Source: Oscillospiraceae bacterium
GTDB taxonomy: Bacteria; Bacillota; Clostridia; Lachnospirales; Lachnospiraceae
DNA length: 62,725 nucleotides
Reading direction: 5' to 3'
NCBI GenBank assembly: GCA_021771715.1
Contig: JAETOO010000020.1
Coordinates: forward strand, 1 to 62,725
Shown here: positions 7,869-16,724 of the stretch, piece after piece
Position numbering within the stretch: position 1 is the stretch's first letter
How the letters are laid out: each line of letters opens with the position of its first letter
Made by a program: the position numbers and the translations under genes
Notes under the pieces: generated by a model
Told to the model about the DNA's origin: nothing
What the model saw: only the letters and a program-made list of their open reading frames with translations
Databases searched by the model: none

Positions 7869-9767
7869 TTATTCCTCCTTTTGCTTAGCACATAGCTCTA
7901 TACGATCAGTAAAGTCCAGATTGTCGATCCGGACGAGTTCCGTCATGCCTGGCTTTATCATGCCCGCCGCAAAATAGCCCGAACAGTCCATGCTTCCGGA
8001 TTGTGGATCCACGAAAACAGTCTGCCCATCCACTTGCAGCGCGTTGAATACATGGCCGCCGCCAGACTTCCAGCGCACCCGGACGATGGCCCGGGCTCCG
8101 TCGCCCCAGTTTTGCATCTCTGACTCAATCGTGGCCCGACATGCCTTCCCGGTGCTCTTGTGTACGCTCGTAACCGTGGCGCCGTTATAGACAGAGAGCC
8201 AGCCGGTCCTCGCATTCATATAGGGGAGCTCGTCGACGCCGGTCAGTATGCGGGCCCTGGCTTCCACATTGTAGCCGCGCATCCTCGCCTCGAAGGCGGA
8301 GACGCAGCGCTGGCAGTTTAGGGTCCATTCCTTCGTGTAGAGCTTGAAGTTCGGGTTTGTCCCGGTCACGGCCTGCTGGGCCGTCATCGGCTCGCCCTTC
8401 TTCCAGCTCGCGGGCACGCCCGGGTCTCTCTTTATTGTACCAGATGCCGGGGCATTTTGTGAAGCCGCTCTTTGTGCGGCCCTTATATCGGCCTGGCGCT
8501 TTTTCTCCTGGCGCTCCTTCGCTCTGTTGATCTGCTCCGCCTGCCACTTTGCGTAGGTCTGAGGGCTGGGGGCGATCCGCCCCTGGGTGCGCCCGGTGTA
8601 GACCCGCTCCATCTGCTCCGGCAGTCCCATCGCTTTGCTGAAGCGCTTGTACTCGTCCAGCTGGGCCTGGTATTTGCACTGGGCCGTCGTGATGTCCTCC
8701 GGATCAGCCCCTCCGTCCCGGAGAAGCTGCACCTGCTCACGCCTTGCCCTCATGGCGGTCTCCATTTGCCGCTGCTTCTGGGTGGCCTCATAGGTCGTAT
8801 ATTCCCGGCCCCGGAAGCGCTTCGGCGTAGCTTCGCGGGCGTTCTGCTCTGCAAGCCATTCGTCCGTATAGAGTCGCTCACTGATGCCGGGGATGAAGGG
8901 GTAGTAGGTGTGGCGACAGTTCCAGCCCAGCAGTCCCGAGCCGGTGCCCAGGCCGCACTTGGTCGTCAGCTGCTCCTTAGTGTAGACCTTGCCCTGCCAG
9001 ACCGCGTGATCCGGTCGAGCGCCCGCGTGCCATGTGACCTCGAAGTATTGAGTCCCGAGGCGCTGGGCGTTCATGTCCGTGACCCGGCCGGTCAGCTGGC
9101 CGAAGCCGGTCAGCAGCGCCCGCCTGGCAGCGACGTCGATCCGGTTATGCCAGCCGCTCGCGTAGTCGATGCCGTAGTCGTTGCCCCCATCGCTGAAGGC
9201 GTGGTCTGTCCGCAGCCCGGAAGCCGTCATCTGGCCGACCATCCTCCGGATCAGTGTGTTGTAGTCATAGGCTCCGTTGGCCATGCCCGTGATCGCCTGG
9301 TCGAGATAGCCGTTGTAAACGTCAGCCAGCGGCGTGAACACTTTGCCGCCGTGTCCGTTGTCTATCATGAAGCCCATCGACTTCGTGATGTTGTAAAGCT
9401 CCTCGCTGGACTGATCAACGAGGGCGTTGGTGATCTGCTGGAGCTCGGGGTTCTGCTCATAGGGGGTGAACTCCTTGCCCACCTGCTCGTAGAGGCCCCG
9501 GTCCCGGGTGTATTCCCGATCAATAACCTCAGCGTAAAGCCTCCGGACCTCTGCCTCGTTTCCGTCCACTGCCTTCCGGATCAGGTTCTCGATGTCCTGG
9601 GTGCTGTTGCCCAGAATAATAAGGCGCTGGATCTGCCAGTCGGCCGAGTCTGTGATCGTCCCAGCTTTCCGGATCCTCCGGACGATGTCGTCCATGATGT
9701 CCTGCTCCAGCTGCCGGTATTTCTTTTCTATGCCTGCCGCCAGTAGGCTGTGGTAGCTCTCGTCCAT
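7869..9767 (-). CDS. Minor capsid protein (phage_min_cap2) fused to a papain-fold toxin domain
   Basis: A 632-residue protein. Residues 1 to about 350 match phage minor capsid protein 2 (HAGARPDHAVWQGKVY and GLLGWNCRHTYYPFIPG are the family signature). A basic, Gln/Ala-rich coiled-coil linker follows (about 350-460). Residues 471-632 form a distinct domain with a Cys pair in WTLNCQRCVSAFEARMRGY (Cys485, Cys488), a His in GGGHVFNAL (His572) and an Asp in FVDPQSG (Asp587). This is the Cys-His-Asp layout of papain-fold (Tox-PL/glutamine deamidase-like) toxins. It is analogous to the MuF-type polymorphic toxins of temperate phages, probably carried in the virion and delivered with DNA. The substrate is unknown. 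Confidence 0.82.
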   Translation of the reverse strand: MDESYHSLLAAGIEKKYRQLEQDIMDDIVRRIRKAGTITDSADWQIQRLIILGNSTQDIENLIRKAVDGNEAEVRRLYAEVIDREYTRDRGLYEQVGKEFTPYEQNPELQQITNALVDQSSEELYNITKSMGFMIDNGHGGKVFTPLADVYNGYLDQAITGMANGAYDYNTLIRRMVGQMTASGLRTDHAFSDGGNDYGIDYASGWHNRIDVAARRALLTGFGQLTGRVTDMNAQRLGTQYFEVTWHAGARPDHAVWQGKVYTKEQLTTKCGLGTGSGLLGWNCRHTYYPFIPGISERLYTDEWLAEQNAREATPKRFRGREYTTYEATQKQRQMETAMRARREQVQLLRDGGADPEDITTAQCKYQAQLDEYKRFSKAMGLPEQMERVYTGRTQGRIAPSPQTYAKWQAEQINRAKERQEKKRQADIRAAQRAASQNAPASGTIKRDPGVPASWKKGEPMTAQQAVTGTNPNFKLYTKEWTLNCQRCVSAFEARMRGYNVEARARILTGVDELPYMNARTGWLSVYNGATVTSVHKSTGKACRATIESEMQNWGDGARAIVRVRWKSGGGHVFNALQVDGQTVFVDPQSGSMDCSGYFAAGMIKPGMTELVRIDNLDFTDRIELCAKQKEE

Positions 9768-9771
9768 AATC

Positions 9772-11223
9772 TCACATCAGGATCCCGCCAGACTGGTCCG
9801 GGAGCTTCTGCTCGGCGACCTCTTCGGTCTCGCCGTACCACTTAGCGCGGTATTCTTGCAGGCTCATGGCCCCCATCGCGACGTCTTGGCGGTCTTCCTG
9901 CCTCTCTGTCTGCTTGTCTTCGATGATCGAGTCGTCGAAGTCGATGGTGATGTCAGTCTCCAGCACCAGCCCGGGGACGTTTGCCGTCTGGCCCAGGCGT
10001 ATGATGCAGCGGATCAGATCCGTCAGAGCGTCGCCCAGGATGATCTCATGCTTCCGGATCGTCCGGTACATGTCAGAGTTTTCACTGATGACCTGGGTGG
10101 CCGTTACGACCGACCCACGCTCAAAGCGGTAATACTGAGTGCCGAAGCCGCACTTAAAGCTCAGCAGGTTCAGGTCGTTGTTGATGGCCTGCTCATGCTC
10201 CTGGATCCTGAGGGTCGGGTTGACTTCGTGCATGGCCTCCTTGGTGTCTTTGAAGTAGTCCTCCGGCAGCTGGTAGAAGACTGAGTCGTGAGGATCAAAG
10301 ACCGGGGCGCCGTCCACATTGGTCAGCATCTCCGGCGAGACAAAGATCCGCTTCCGGCCCAGGGAGAACTCATTGGCATAGCTGTCATACTCCAGGTCGA
10401 GCTTGGCCAGGACGTCGACGCTGTTGGCAAAGAGCGAGATCCCCATCGGGTTCGAGTCGTCCTCGTCGACGTTGTTGGCGATGTTCAGCTTGTCGATGAC
10501 AAACTGGGGCTGATCGGATCCGGTCTCCACACGGGCCGCCAGGCCCTCAAAGTGGGGGATCTGGTTCCACTCCTCAGGCGTCAGCTCACGCCCGGCTCCG
10601 GACGTGCAGAGGACCACGCTGTTCTCGATGACGTACTGGAAGCCCAGAGACTCGCCGGTCGTTTCATCCTTCCAGGGTTCGAGCTTGTGGTGCTGGAACT
10701 GGGCATACTTTTTCCGCTTGTATGTCTTCTCAAAGACGAAGATGACCTCCGTGATCCGGGAGTTCTCCCAGGCAGTCGGGAAGATGTTCTTCGCCACGAC
10801 ATAGTCCAGTTTTACCTCAGCATTGACCACACGGCCCTGGTCGTCGATCTCCATGTTGGTCAGATACGGAACATAGGCCACGGTGCCGCAGGCCGCTTTC
10901 CGCTCCTGGTATTCGTTGCCCTGCACGGTGAAGTTGGCAGCGGTCAGCACGCTCTCGACAAAGGCCGCCGTGGTCTCGTCCTTTACCGTGATCTTGACGC
11001 GCTCATTCAGCAGCAGGTCGCTGATGTCCTCGCAGAGCTTCTTCGCCATGCTGAGGCTCTTCCTCTGGCAGCGCTCGTAGTTGCTGGCGCCGTGATAGAC
11101 CCGGTACTGGTGAAAGTTCCGCACGTTGGATCTGTACCAGCTGTCCCATGCTGCAATCTTTGTGTAGAAGGAGCTGTCGATGGTGTCAATCCCCTTCTTT
11201 TTGAAATACTCGAAAATGTTCAT
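9772..11223 (-). CDS. Portal protein (SPP1 Gp6-like)
   Basis: A 483-residue protein forming the dodecameric DNA gateway at the head vertex. It starts MNIFEYFKKKGIDTID, with the typical N-terminal YRxx region (WYRSNVRNFHQYRVY), a central clip/stem region, and an acidic C-terminus. It lies between terL and the minor capsid gene, as in all SPP1-like phages. Its start overlaps the terL stop codon (ATGA-type coupling). Length is usual for the family. Confidence 0.92.
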   Translation of the reverse strand: MNIFEYFKKKGIDTIDSSFYTKIAAWDSWYRSNVRNFHQYRVYHGASNYERCQRKSLSMAKKLCEDISDLLLNERVKITVKDETTAAFVESVLTAANFTVQGNEYQERKAACGTVAYVPYLTNMEIDDQGRVVNAEVKLDYVVAKNIFPTAWENSRITEVIFVFEKTYKRKKYAQFQHHKLEPWKDETTGESLGFQYVIENSVVLCTSGAGRELTPEEWNQIPHFEGLAARVETGSDQPQFVIDKLNIANNVDEDDSNPMGISLFANSVDVLAKLDLEYDSYANEFSLGRKRIFVSPEMLTNVDGAPVFDPHDSVFYQLPEDYFKDTKEAMHEVNPTLRIQEHEQAINNDLNLLSFKCGFGTQYYRFERGSVVTATQVISENSDMYRTIRKHEIILGDALTDLIRCIIRLGQTANVPGLVLETDITIDFDDSIIEDKQTERQEDRQDVAMGAMSLQEYRAKWYGETEEVAEQKLPDQSGGILM

Positions 11224-12587
11224 TTAATGACTCCTTCCGGCTCCTCGTCTTCTTTATCCTGCACGGGGAGGAAGTGCTTCAGCTTTGACCAGAGGCCCAT
11301 CACTAGGTAGCGGATGGCGTCCATGCAATGATCGGACAGCTTGACCGGCTTCTCCAGGCCCCGCTCAATACTCTTTTTGTCGTACTCGTACAGACCAAAC
11401 TCTTCCCGGGCGTGTTTCTGTCCAGGGTCTATGCTGAGCATGTCAAAGGTGAGGAGCTTCTGCACCCTGGAGATGCCCAGAGCGACGTCGTTCTCAGCGT
11501 CCCGGATCAGGACCGTGTAAGACGTCCCTCTGGCGGCTCTCTTGATCTCCTCCATCAGGCCCCTGGCTGAGGGGTCAATGTAGACATAGAAGAGGCCGCA
11601 GCTGTATCGCTCATGAAGGTCATCCAGGAAGCCCACAAAGTCCCCAGCGTAGTCGCTCGGGCTTTTCTGGGCCCCAGTTTCCCGGCCGCTGTAGTAATAC
11701 TCGGCCAGGCCCTCCAGCTTGTGCTTGGCCACGTTCAGCCCGGCCGCCTGGTAGGTGGTCGCGTTCTGCTGGCCATAGTCGACGCCCACGCCGATGATCT
11801 GAAAAGCGTCCTCTTTGGTCCGCCCGACGTGCCGGTCGCTGAACATGTAATAGATCAGCTCGTCGACGCCGATAGACTGGCCCAGCCAGAGCCAGCGCCA
11901 CTGGCGTTCGTCCACCTGGCGGAGGATCTCCGCCGACTCCAGCAGCTTCCGGCCGATCCACTCGGGGGGCACGTCTCTGTAGTCCACATGAACGTGGACG
12001 CAGTCGGGGCGCTGCTCCATCTTGCGGGTCCATACGACGACGGGAGCGTTGGGGTTCTTCGGCGGGTTGTAAAGGTAGAGCATCTGAAAGCCCTCGTCGT
12101 TGCCTCTGATGAAGGTCGCCTCAATGTTCTGAAGCTCGTCCTCGCCTTCGCCCTGCTCAAAGAACTCGTTCACCTCGTCGATCAGCACCAGCTTGATCGG
12201 CTTGCTCTCGTCGATGATGCCCTTGGTGTCGTCGATGTTGTCGGAGCCGGTGAAGTATATCGTGTTCCCGTTCTCCAGAAACGTGATCTCCATCGGGCTC
12301 ACGGTGATCTTGAAGAGCCGCTCGTCCAGGCCCAGCCGCTTGATGGCCCTCTTTATTTCCTTGTAGACCGTCTTCCGGAGCTTGTTGTGGCGCTTCCGGA
12401 TGACGACGGCGCTGCCGTCGATGTCCTGCACGATCTTAAAGACGGTCTCGATGGCCGCCTCGCTGGACTTGGTCCCAGCTCTTCCTGATGTCAGGATCTT
12501 GTGAGTGTGCTCGTCATCGTTGAACACGTCCCAGAACTTCTCAATAATCAGATCACTGATCCGGATCTGGCTGTCGCTTTGTGTCAT
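11220..12587 (-). CDS. terL: Terminase large subunit (PBSX type)
   Basis: The 455-residue ATPase-nuclease that packages DNA. Visible motifs: an adenine/Walker A-like segment SGRAGTKSSEA (residues about 34-44), a Walker B region ending in acidic residues (IKLVLIDEVNEF), the coupling segment YNPPKNPNAPVV, and a C-terminal RNase H-like nuclease with Asp in GVGVDYGQQ and YIDPSARGL. It overlaps terS by 35 nt and the portal gene by 4 nt. Length and order are normal for PBSX/SPP1-type terminases. Confidence 0.93.
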   Translation of the reverse strand: MTQSDSQIRISDLIIEKFWDVFNDDEHTHKILTSGRAGTKSSEAAIETVFKIVQDIDGSAVVIRKRHNKLRKTVYKEIKRAIKRLGLDERLFKITVSPMEITFLENGNTIYFTGSDNIDDTKGIIDESKPIKLVLIDEVNEFFEQGEGEDELQNIEATFIRGNDEGFQMLYLYNPPKNPNAPVVVWTRKMEQRPDCVHVHVDYRDVPPEWIGRKLLESAEILRQVDERQWRWLWLGQSIGVDELIYYMFSDRHVGRTKEDAFQIIGVGVDYGQQNATTYQAAGLNVAKHKLEGLAEYYYSGRETGAQKSPSDYAGDFVGFLDDLHERYSCGLFYVYIDPSARGLMEEIKRAARGTSYTVLIRDAENDVALGISRVQKLLTFDMLSIDPGQKHAREEFGLYEYDKKSIERGLEKPVKLSDHCMDAIRYLVMGLWSKLKHFLPVQDKEDEEPEGVIK

Positions 12588-13257
12588 TGATGATCGTCAC
12601 CTTCTTCACCTCTCCAGAGCCGCTCCCGAGTTTTGCCCTCAGCAGCTCCAGGCGAAGCCGTTGCTCCTCTGTGGCAGCCTCACCGGCAGCTCTCAGCATA
12701 TCGTCGTATTGTTTGATCAGCCCCCGGAGGGAGTCCATCGCCCGGGCCTGGGCCTTCATGAAGTTGGCCTGCTTATCCCATGCCTCCTGGACCTCCCAGC
12801 GCTCGCCGATGACGTTGCCGTCTTTCTCCTCAACCTTCTCGACCGTCTTGTCGTTCTGATCTTTGACATAGGCGATCTTCTGGGCTCTCACGATGGCCGC
12901 AAAGGCCAGCTGTATCTGAGCCCAGAGAAGATCCAGGGGAGAGGAGTCAGCGGTCAGGCCGACCAGCTCCAGCGTCTCCTCCGGCAGATAGCGGGAGAAG
13001 AAGCCGAACTTCTCCGCGTGCTTATTCCCAGGGGGCCCGGTGGCGTTTTTGTTCCCGGGCTGGCCGCCGCGTTTCCGAGCATTCGGTTTTTTCTTTCCCG
13101 AACGCTCGCTTTTTTCTCCGTCCCATTTATAGGTACACTTCCAGCGGCGGACGGTTCCCTCTGGAAGATCCAGCTTTTTCGCGATGTCGACGAGTTTGAG
13201 GCCCTGCCGGTAGAGCGCCAGGGCTTCGTCCGCCTTCGCGTTCTTCGCCTTGGGCAC
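12553..13257 (-). CDS. terS: Terminase small subunit, probable GTG start
   Basis: A DNA-recognition subunit of 234 residues. A helix-turn-helix is visible near the N-terminus (LVDIAKKLDLPEGTVRRWK), followed by a basic linker and a coiled-coil region. Two starts are possible: ATG 13296, which directly abuts a terminator hairpin and has no ribosome site, or GTG 13257 behind GGAGGTGAGGTC. The GTG start gives MPKAKNAKADEAL, which fits related proteins, so it is preferred. The gene opens the late packaging operon. Confidence 0.85.
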   Translation of the reverse strand: MPKAKNAKADEALALYRQGLKLVDIAKKLDLPEGTVRRWKCTYKWDGEKSERSGKKKPNARKRGGQPGNKNATGPPGNKHAEKFGFFSRYLPEETLELVGLTADSSPLDLLWAQIQLAFAAIVRAQKIAYVKDQNDKTVEKVEEKDGNVIGERWEVQEAWDKQANFMKAQARAMDSLRGLIKQYDDMLRAAGEAATEEQRLRLELLRAKLGSGSGEVKKVTIINDTKRQPDPDQ

Positions 13258-13297
13258 GACCTCACCACCTCCGCTATTCGTCGTTTTGGTGGCCATG

Positions 13298-13326
13298 AAA
13301 AAGAGCAGGCGGTCCTTCGCCTGCTC
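13298..13326 (-). terminator. Terminator hairpin just upstream of terS
   Basis: A 9-bp stem (13303-13311 with 13318-13326) is followed on the minus strand by TTTTT (13298-13302). It separates the methyltransferase and early genes from terS and lies downstream of a candidate promoter, so transcription into the late genes may require antitermination or read-through. Confidence 0.8.
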
Positions 13327-13344
13327 TCATCATTCCACGCTATC

Positions 13345-13350
13345 ATAATA
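13345..13350 (-). promoter_or_regulatory. Candidate late-operon promoter (extended -10)
   Basis: The minus strand shows TGTGCTATTATGATAG: an extended -10 element (TG-N-TATTAT) in an AT-rich gap between the methyltransferase and terS genes. The -35 region is weak (ATTGCAA lies too close), which would suit a promoter needing an activator such as the RinA-like protein encoded upstream. Confidence 0.45.
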
Positions 13351-13382
13351 GCACATTTATTTTTGCAATGTTCGCCGACTTT

Positions 13383-14132
13383 TCAAAAGTCCTCCAGCGC
13401 TCGCTCGTTTTCTTCCCGGATCCGGCTGCTGGCGATCTCAAAATACTGATCAGACAGCTCCATTCCAATGAAAGACCTCCCGGTCCTGACAGCCGCGACG
13501 CCGGTGCTGCCGGATCCCATGAAGGCGTCCAGGACAGTGCCTCCCGGGGGACAGATGGCCAGAAGCCTCTCCAGGAGCTCGACCGGCTTCTCCGTCTGAT
13601 GGAAGCGCTGCTTCGGGTTCACCATCGGGACATGATAGACGCCCGGCATGGCCTTGATGCCTTTGGCAGCCTTCCAGTCGATAGGGAGGTCGCCGTTGGA
13701 GCACCAGACCACATACTCGCAATCGTTCCGGAAGCGCCCCGGCTGGTTTCTGCTGGTGCCTTTGTCCCACACGATGACGCCCCGCCATACCCAGCCCGCC
13801 ATCTGGACGGCGTCGGTCATTGCCGGGAGGTTCCTCCAGTCCACGAAGATCTCCAGGATCCCGCCCTCCCGGGTTTTCTGCCTCAGCTCGCTGCACACCC
13901 ATCGCATGAAGGCCGTGAAGCTCCGCTGGTCCATGTTGTCACCGGAGAACGCTGGCAGCCTTGCAGCACCATCAAAATCCCGGTCGGTGTACTTGGCGGT
14001 AGTGTTGGCTTTGCGGTCGCCTGCATGAGTGCCGCCGCTGGAGTAGGGAGGGTCACAAAGCACCAGATCGACGCTGCCAGGCTCCACTTCCTTCATAAGC
14101 GTGAGACAATCCCCATGTAAAAGCTGGATCAC
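13383..14132 (-). CDS. Orphan DNA methyltransferase (N6-adenine/N4-cytosine, DPPY type)
   Basis: A 249-residue site-specific methyltransferase. The catalytic motif DPPY is near residue 28 (LVLCDPPYSSGG) and the AdoMet-binding motif FMGSGSTGVAA is near residue 215, the order of beta-class enzymes. The start is GTG 14132, overlapping the upstream stop as GTGA. No restriction endonuclease gene is adjacent, so it probably protects phage DNA against host enzymes or modulates expression. The target sequence cannot be predicted. Confidence 0.9.
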   Translation of the reverse strand: MIQLLHGDCLTLMKEVEPGSVDLVLCDPPYSSGGTHAGDRKANTTAKYTDRDFDGAARLPAFSGDNMDQRSFTAFMRWVCSELRQKTREGGILEIFVDWRNLPAMTDAVQMAGWVWRGVIVWDKGTSRNQPGRFRNDCEYVVWCSNGDLPIDWKAAKGIKAMPGVYHVPMVNPKQRFHQTEKPVELLERLLAICPPGGTVLDAFMGSGSTGVAAVRTGRSFIGMELSDQYFEIASSRIREENERALEDF

Positions 14133-14545
14133 GATAACACCTCCCCCAGATGGATGACGCCCTGCTTCCTGAAATAGTAGGCCCTCCGTGGGCTGTAATT
14201 GATCAGCGCTGCCACCTTCTCCATAGACACCCGGCCTATGTAGAACTCCGTGAGGACGGTCTTCTCGTTATCGTCAGGAAGCTGCTCGATCGCCTCGCCG
14301 ATCTCGATGATCAGCATGGCCTTCTCCTGCATCAGCACCTCGATCTGGTGCTCCAGCTCGTCCACTTTAGCCATGATCTTCGGGATCTTGTCCCTCGGTG
14401 AGGTCTGGACCTTGTCGAGGTCGTACCGGATCGCGCCCGGCAGCAGGCAGCTCCTCAGCTCTTCACACCGGAGCTGCTTCCGCTTGATGGCGTACTCCGT
14501 TTTCCGGATCCGCATAAGATAATCATAAGTCGCCTGCAGGTCCAT
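14129..14545 (-). CDS. RinA/ArpU-like late gene regulator (DUF1492-type)
   Basis: A 138-residue protein with a long N-terminal coiled coil (LQATYDYLMRIRKTEY, then DELEHQIEVLMQEKA) and a C-terminal sigma-70 region 4-like helix-turn-helix (YIGRVSMEKVAALINYSPRRAYYFRKQG). This layout is that of phage late transcription activators. ATG 14545 is chosen because it is 8 nt from GGAGGAGG. It is well placed to activate the late promoter upstream of terS. Confidence 0.75.
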   Translation of the reverse strand: MDLQATYDYLMRIRKTEYAIKRKQLRCEELRSCLLPGAIRYDLDKVQTSPRDKIPKIMAKVDELEHQIEVLMQEKAMLIIEIGEAIEQLPDDNEKTVLTEFYIGRVSMEKVAALINYSPRRAYYFRKQGVIHLGEVLS

Positions 14546-14870
14546 GGTCATCACCTCCTCCCAGAAGACTGTCCAGGGAGACGACGATCTTGTCGGTCCC
14601 CAGGGCGAAGCCCAGCTCTCTGTTGGCGCCCCGGGAGCCCTCCCAGTCGGGAAGCTGCACCAGGACGTCAGCCTTGGCCAGCAGCGCCAGATCTATGTCC
14701 AGGAAGTCCTCATAACTGGCGCCCTCGTGTAGCACCCCGATCATCTCAGCGGGATTGATGACCTTGTAGCCCATCGCTGCCAGTCTGCCCCTGGCCGTTC
14801 CGAAGATCTCCTGATAGTTGTCCACGCCCGTGATCGGGCCGCTTAGATATAAAATCATGCTTCTTTCCAT
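14523..14870 (-). CDS. DUF4406 / nucleoside 2-deoxyribosyltransferase-like protein
   Basis: A 115-residue protein starting MERSMILYLSGPITGVDNY. The SGPITG, NPAEM, DLALLAKADVLVQLPDWEGSRGA and ELGFALG segments are those of DUF4406, a family with the nucleoside 2-deoxyribosyltransferase fold. Such phage proteins may act on nucleotides or nucleotide-derived signals; the real substrate is not known. RBS GAAAGGAGCGAAGG precedes ATG 14870. Confidence 0.8.
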   Translation of the reverse strand: MERSMILYLSGPITGVDNYQEIFGTARGRLAAMGYKVINPAEMIGVLHEGASYEDFLDIDLALLAKADVLVQLPDWEGSRGANRELGFALGTDKIVVSLDSLLGGGDDHGPAGDL

Positions 14871-14943
14871 TCCTTCGCTCCTTTCTCATTATTCGCCCGA
14901 TCGCCAGGTCAGCGGTCGGGTCGCTGTAGCCCTCCCTGTTCAT
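14746..14943 (-). CDS. Small phage protein (DPTAD-type), overlapping DUF4406 gene
   Basis: A 65-residue frame starting MNREGYSDPTADLAIGRIMR. Short proteins with an N-terminal Y-x-DPTA-x-x-AI pattern are recurrent in this position of Clostridia phages. It overlaps the helicase stop at its start and the DUF4406 gene for its last 125 nt. The C-terminal part may be incidental. Function is unknown and the ribosome site is weak. Confidence 0.45.
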   Translation of the reverse strand: MNREGYSDPTADLAIGRIMRKERRNGKKHDFISKRPDHGRGQLSGDLRNGQGQTGSDGLQGHQSR

Positions 14944-16295
14944 CTCTGGTGCCTCTCTTTCAGTGCCGCCAGGAGTGCGGCCTGGCTCGTGTCTTTATGC
15001 TGTAGGGCCTGCATGGCCTCTTCGTCGACCGTGCCCTCGGCGATCAGGTGGTGGATGATGACCGGCTTCTCCTGGCCCTGCCGGTAGAGGCGGGCGTTGG
15101 CCTGCTGGTAGAGCTCCAGGCTCCAGGTCAGGCCATACCAGACGATCACATGGCCGCCCTCCTGGAGGTTCAGCCCATAGCCGACGCTGGCCGGATGCGC
15201 CAGGAGCACCTGGACCTTCCCGGCGTTCCAGTCCGCTATGTCCTGGGCCGTATTCAGGATCCTGGCGTCTTTGATCTTGCCCTGGATGGCCGCGAGGTCG
15301 TGTTTGTAGCTGTAGAAGACCAGGACCGGCCCATCCGTTGTGTCGATGATCTCGGCCAGGGCCTCCAACTTTGCGTCATGGATCCGGACGATGCTGCCGT
15401 CGACGGAGTAGACGCTGCCGTTGGCTATCTGGAGGAGCTTGGTCATGACCGCCGCCGCGTTCAGGGCCGCGATGTCCTCGTCCTCGATCTGGAGGAGCTG
15501 CTCGGACTCCATCGTTTTGTAGGCCCGCATCTCGGCGGGGGAGAGCTGCACCGGGATGATGTTGTCGATCCGCTCCGGCAGCTTCAGGTAGTCCGCCGCG
15601 CTCATGCTGATGCAGATGTCGCTGATCTTGGCCTCGATCTCTTTTTGTGCGTTCCGGTAGGGCTCCCACTTGTAAACGACGTAACCGTTCCGGGCCCCCG
15701 GCCGGAAATACTTTTCCCGATAGGCCCCCAGTGTCTTCCCCAGGCGCTCGCCCTGGTCTAGGAGGTACACCTCAGCCCATAGGTCCATCATGCCGTTGGG
15801 GCTTGGTGTACCGGTCAGCCCGACGACCCTCTTCACCAGCGGGATGACCTTCCGGAGGGCCCGGAAGCGCTTAGCCTGGGGGTTCTTGAAGCTGGAGAGC
15901 TCGTCGATCACGATCATGTCAAAGGGCCATCCCTTCCGGAGTCCCTGATAATACTCAGTCAGCCAGATCACGTTGTCGCGGCCGATCACATAGATGTCGG
16001 CCTCTGCCTTCAGCGCCCGGACCCGCTGCTGTTCGTTTCCCAAAACCTTCGAGATCCTCAGGTCTTTGAGGTGATCCCACTTTGCGTGCTCCCTGGTCCA
16101 GGTATCTTCGGCCACACGCTTCGGCGCTATGACCAGGACGCGGGAGACCTCGAAGCGGTCAAACATGAGCTCCTGGATCGCGGTCATCGTGATGACTGTC
16201 TTACCCAGGCCCATGTCCAGGAAAAGGCCGATCCTCGGGATGTCGATCACCAGCTGGGTCGCTCGTTTTTGATAGTCATGGGGTATGAACTTCAT
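14940..16295 (-). CDS. SNF2-like DEAD/DEAH-box helicase
   Basis: A 451-residue superfamily 2 ATPase. Visible motifs: I (LDMGLGKTVITMTA), II (VIDELSSFKN), III (GLTGTPSPNG), and VI (QANARLYRQGQ). It starts HDYQKRA, the usual Q-like motif. Many Clostridia siphoviruses carry this gene next to VRR-NUC and VapE genes, and it probably helps in phage replication or recombination. It overlaps the VRR-NUC gene by 4 nt. Confidence 0.92.
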   Translation of the reverse strand: MKFIPHDYQKRATQLVIDIPRIGLFLDMGLGKTVITMTAIQELMFDRFEVSRVLVIAPKRVAEDTWTREHAKWDHLKDLRISKVLGNEQQRVRALKAEADIYVIGRDNVIWLTEYYQGLRKGWPFDMIVIDELSSFKNPQAKRFRALRKVIPLVKRVVGLTGTPSPNGMMDLWAEVYLLDQGERLGKTLGAYREKYFRPGARNGYVVYKWEPYRNAQKEIEAKISDICISMSAADYLKLPERIDNIIPVQLSPAEMRAYKTMESEQLLQIEDEDIAALNAAAVMTKLLQIANGSVYSVDGSIVRIHDAKLEALAEIIDTTDGPVLVFYSYKHDLAAIQGKIKDARILNTAQDIADWNAGKVQVLLAHPASVGYGLNLQEGGHVIVWYGLTWSLELYQQANARLYRQGQEKPVIIHHLIAEGTVDEEAMQALQHKDTSQAALLAALKERHQR

Positions 16296-16696
16296 AGGGT
16301 GCCGCCTCCTTCCTCATACCGGTCCTTGCGGTCCTGCTTTCCGTAAACATCATAAAAGTCACTGTTGGGGAGGGGATAGTCAGCCCGCCAGTGTGCCGCC
16401 AGACTGTCGTCGGAATAGCGTTGCCTGACCTCTGCTATAAAGTCGCTGACGCCTCTGGTCCCGTACAGTGTGATCACCTTCACCCCCAACTCTCTCAGTT
16501 TTTTGTGCTGGTAGGCTTGTATCGAAGAGAGCCGTCCACATTCAGTCTTCAGCTCAACCATGATGATCCGACCTCCCGGAAGTATGACCAGGCGGTCAGG
16601 CACGCCATTATTTCCGGTGCTTGCAAACTTCAGTGCCTTGCCGCCGTATCGCTCCATGCACTCCCGAAGTGACCGCTCGTTGTCTCTTTCTCTCAT
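16292..16696 (-). CDS. VRR-NUC domain nuclease
   Basis: A 134-residue endonuclease of the PD-(D/E)XK superfamily. The VRR-NUC core is clear: GNNGVPDRLVILPGGRIIMVELKTE, with Asp of VPDRL and Glu-x-Lys of VELKTE as catalytic residues. ATG 16696 is chosen because ACAGGAGGATGAA precedes it. Viral VRR-NUC proteins are single-domain Holliday junction or flap nucleases. It lies beside the putative origin and the SNF2-like helicase. Confidence 0.87.
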   Translation of the reverse strand: MRERDNERSLRECMERYGGKALKFASTGNNGVPDRLVILPGGRIIMVELKTECGRLSSIQAYQHKKLRELGVKVITLYGTRGVSDFIAEVRQRYSDDSLAAHWRADYPLPNSDFYDVYGKQDRKDRYEEGGGTL

Positions 16697-16724
16697 TTCA
16701 TCCTCCTGTCCACAAGTCCGCATT

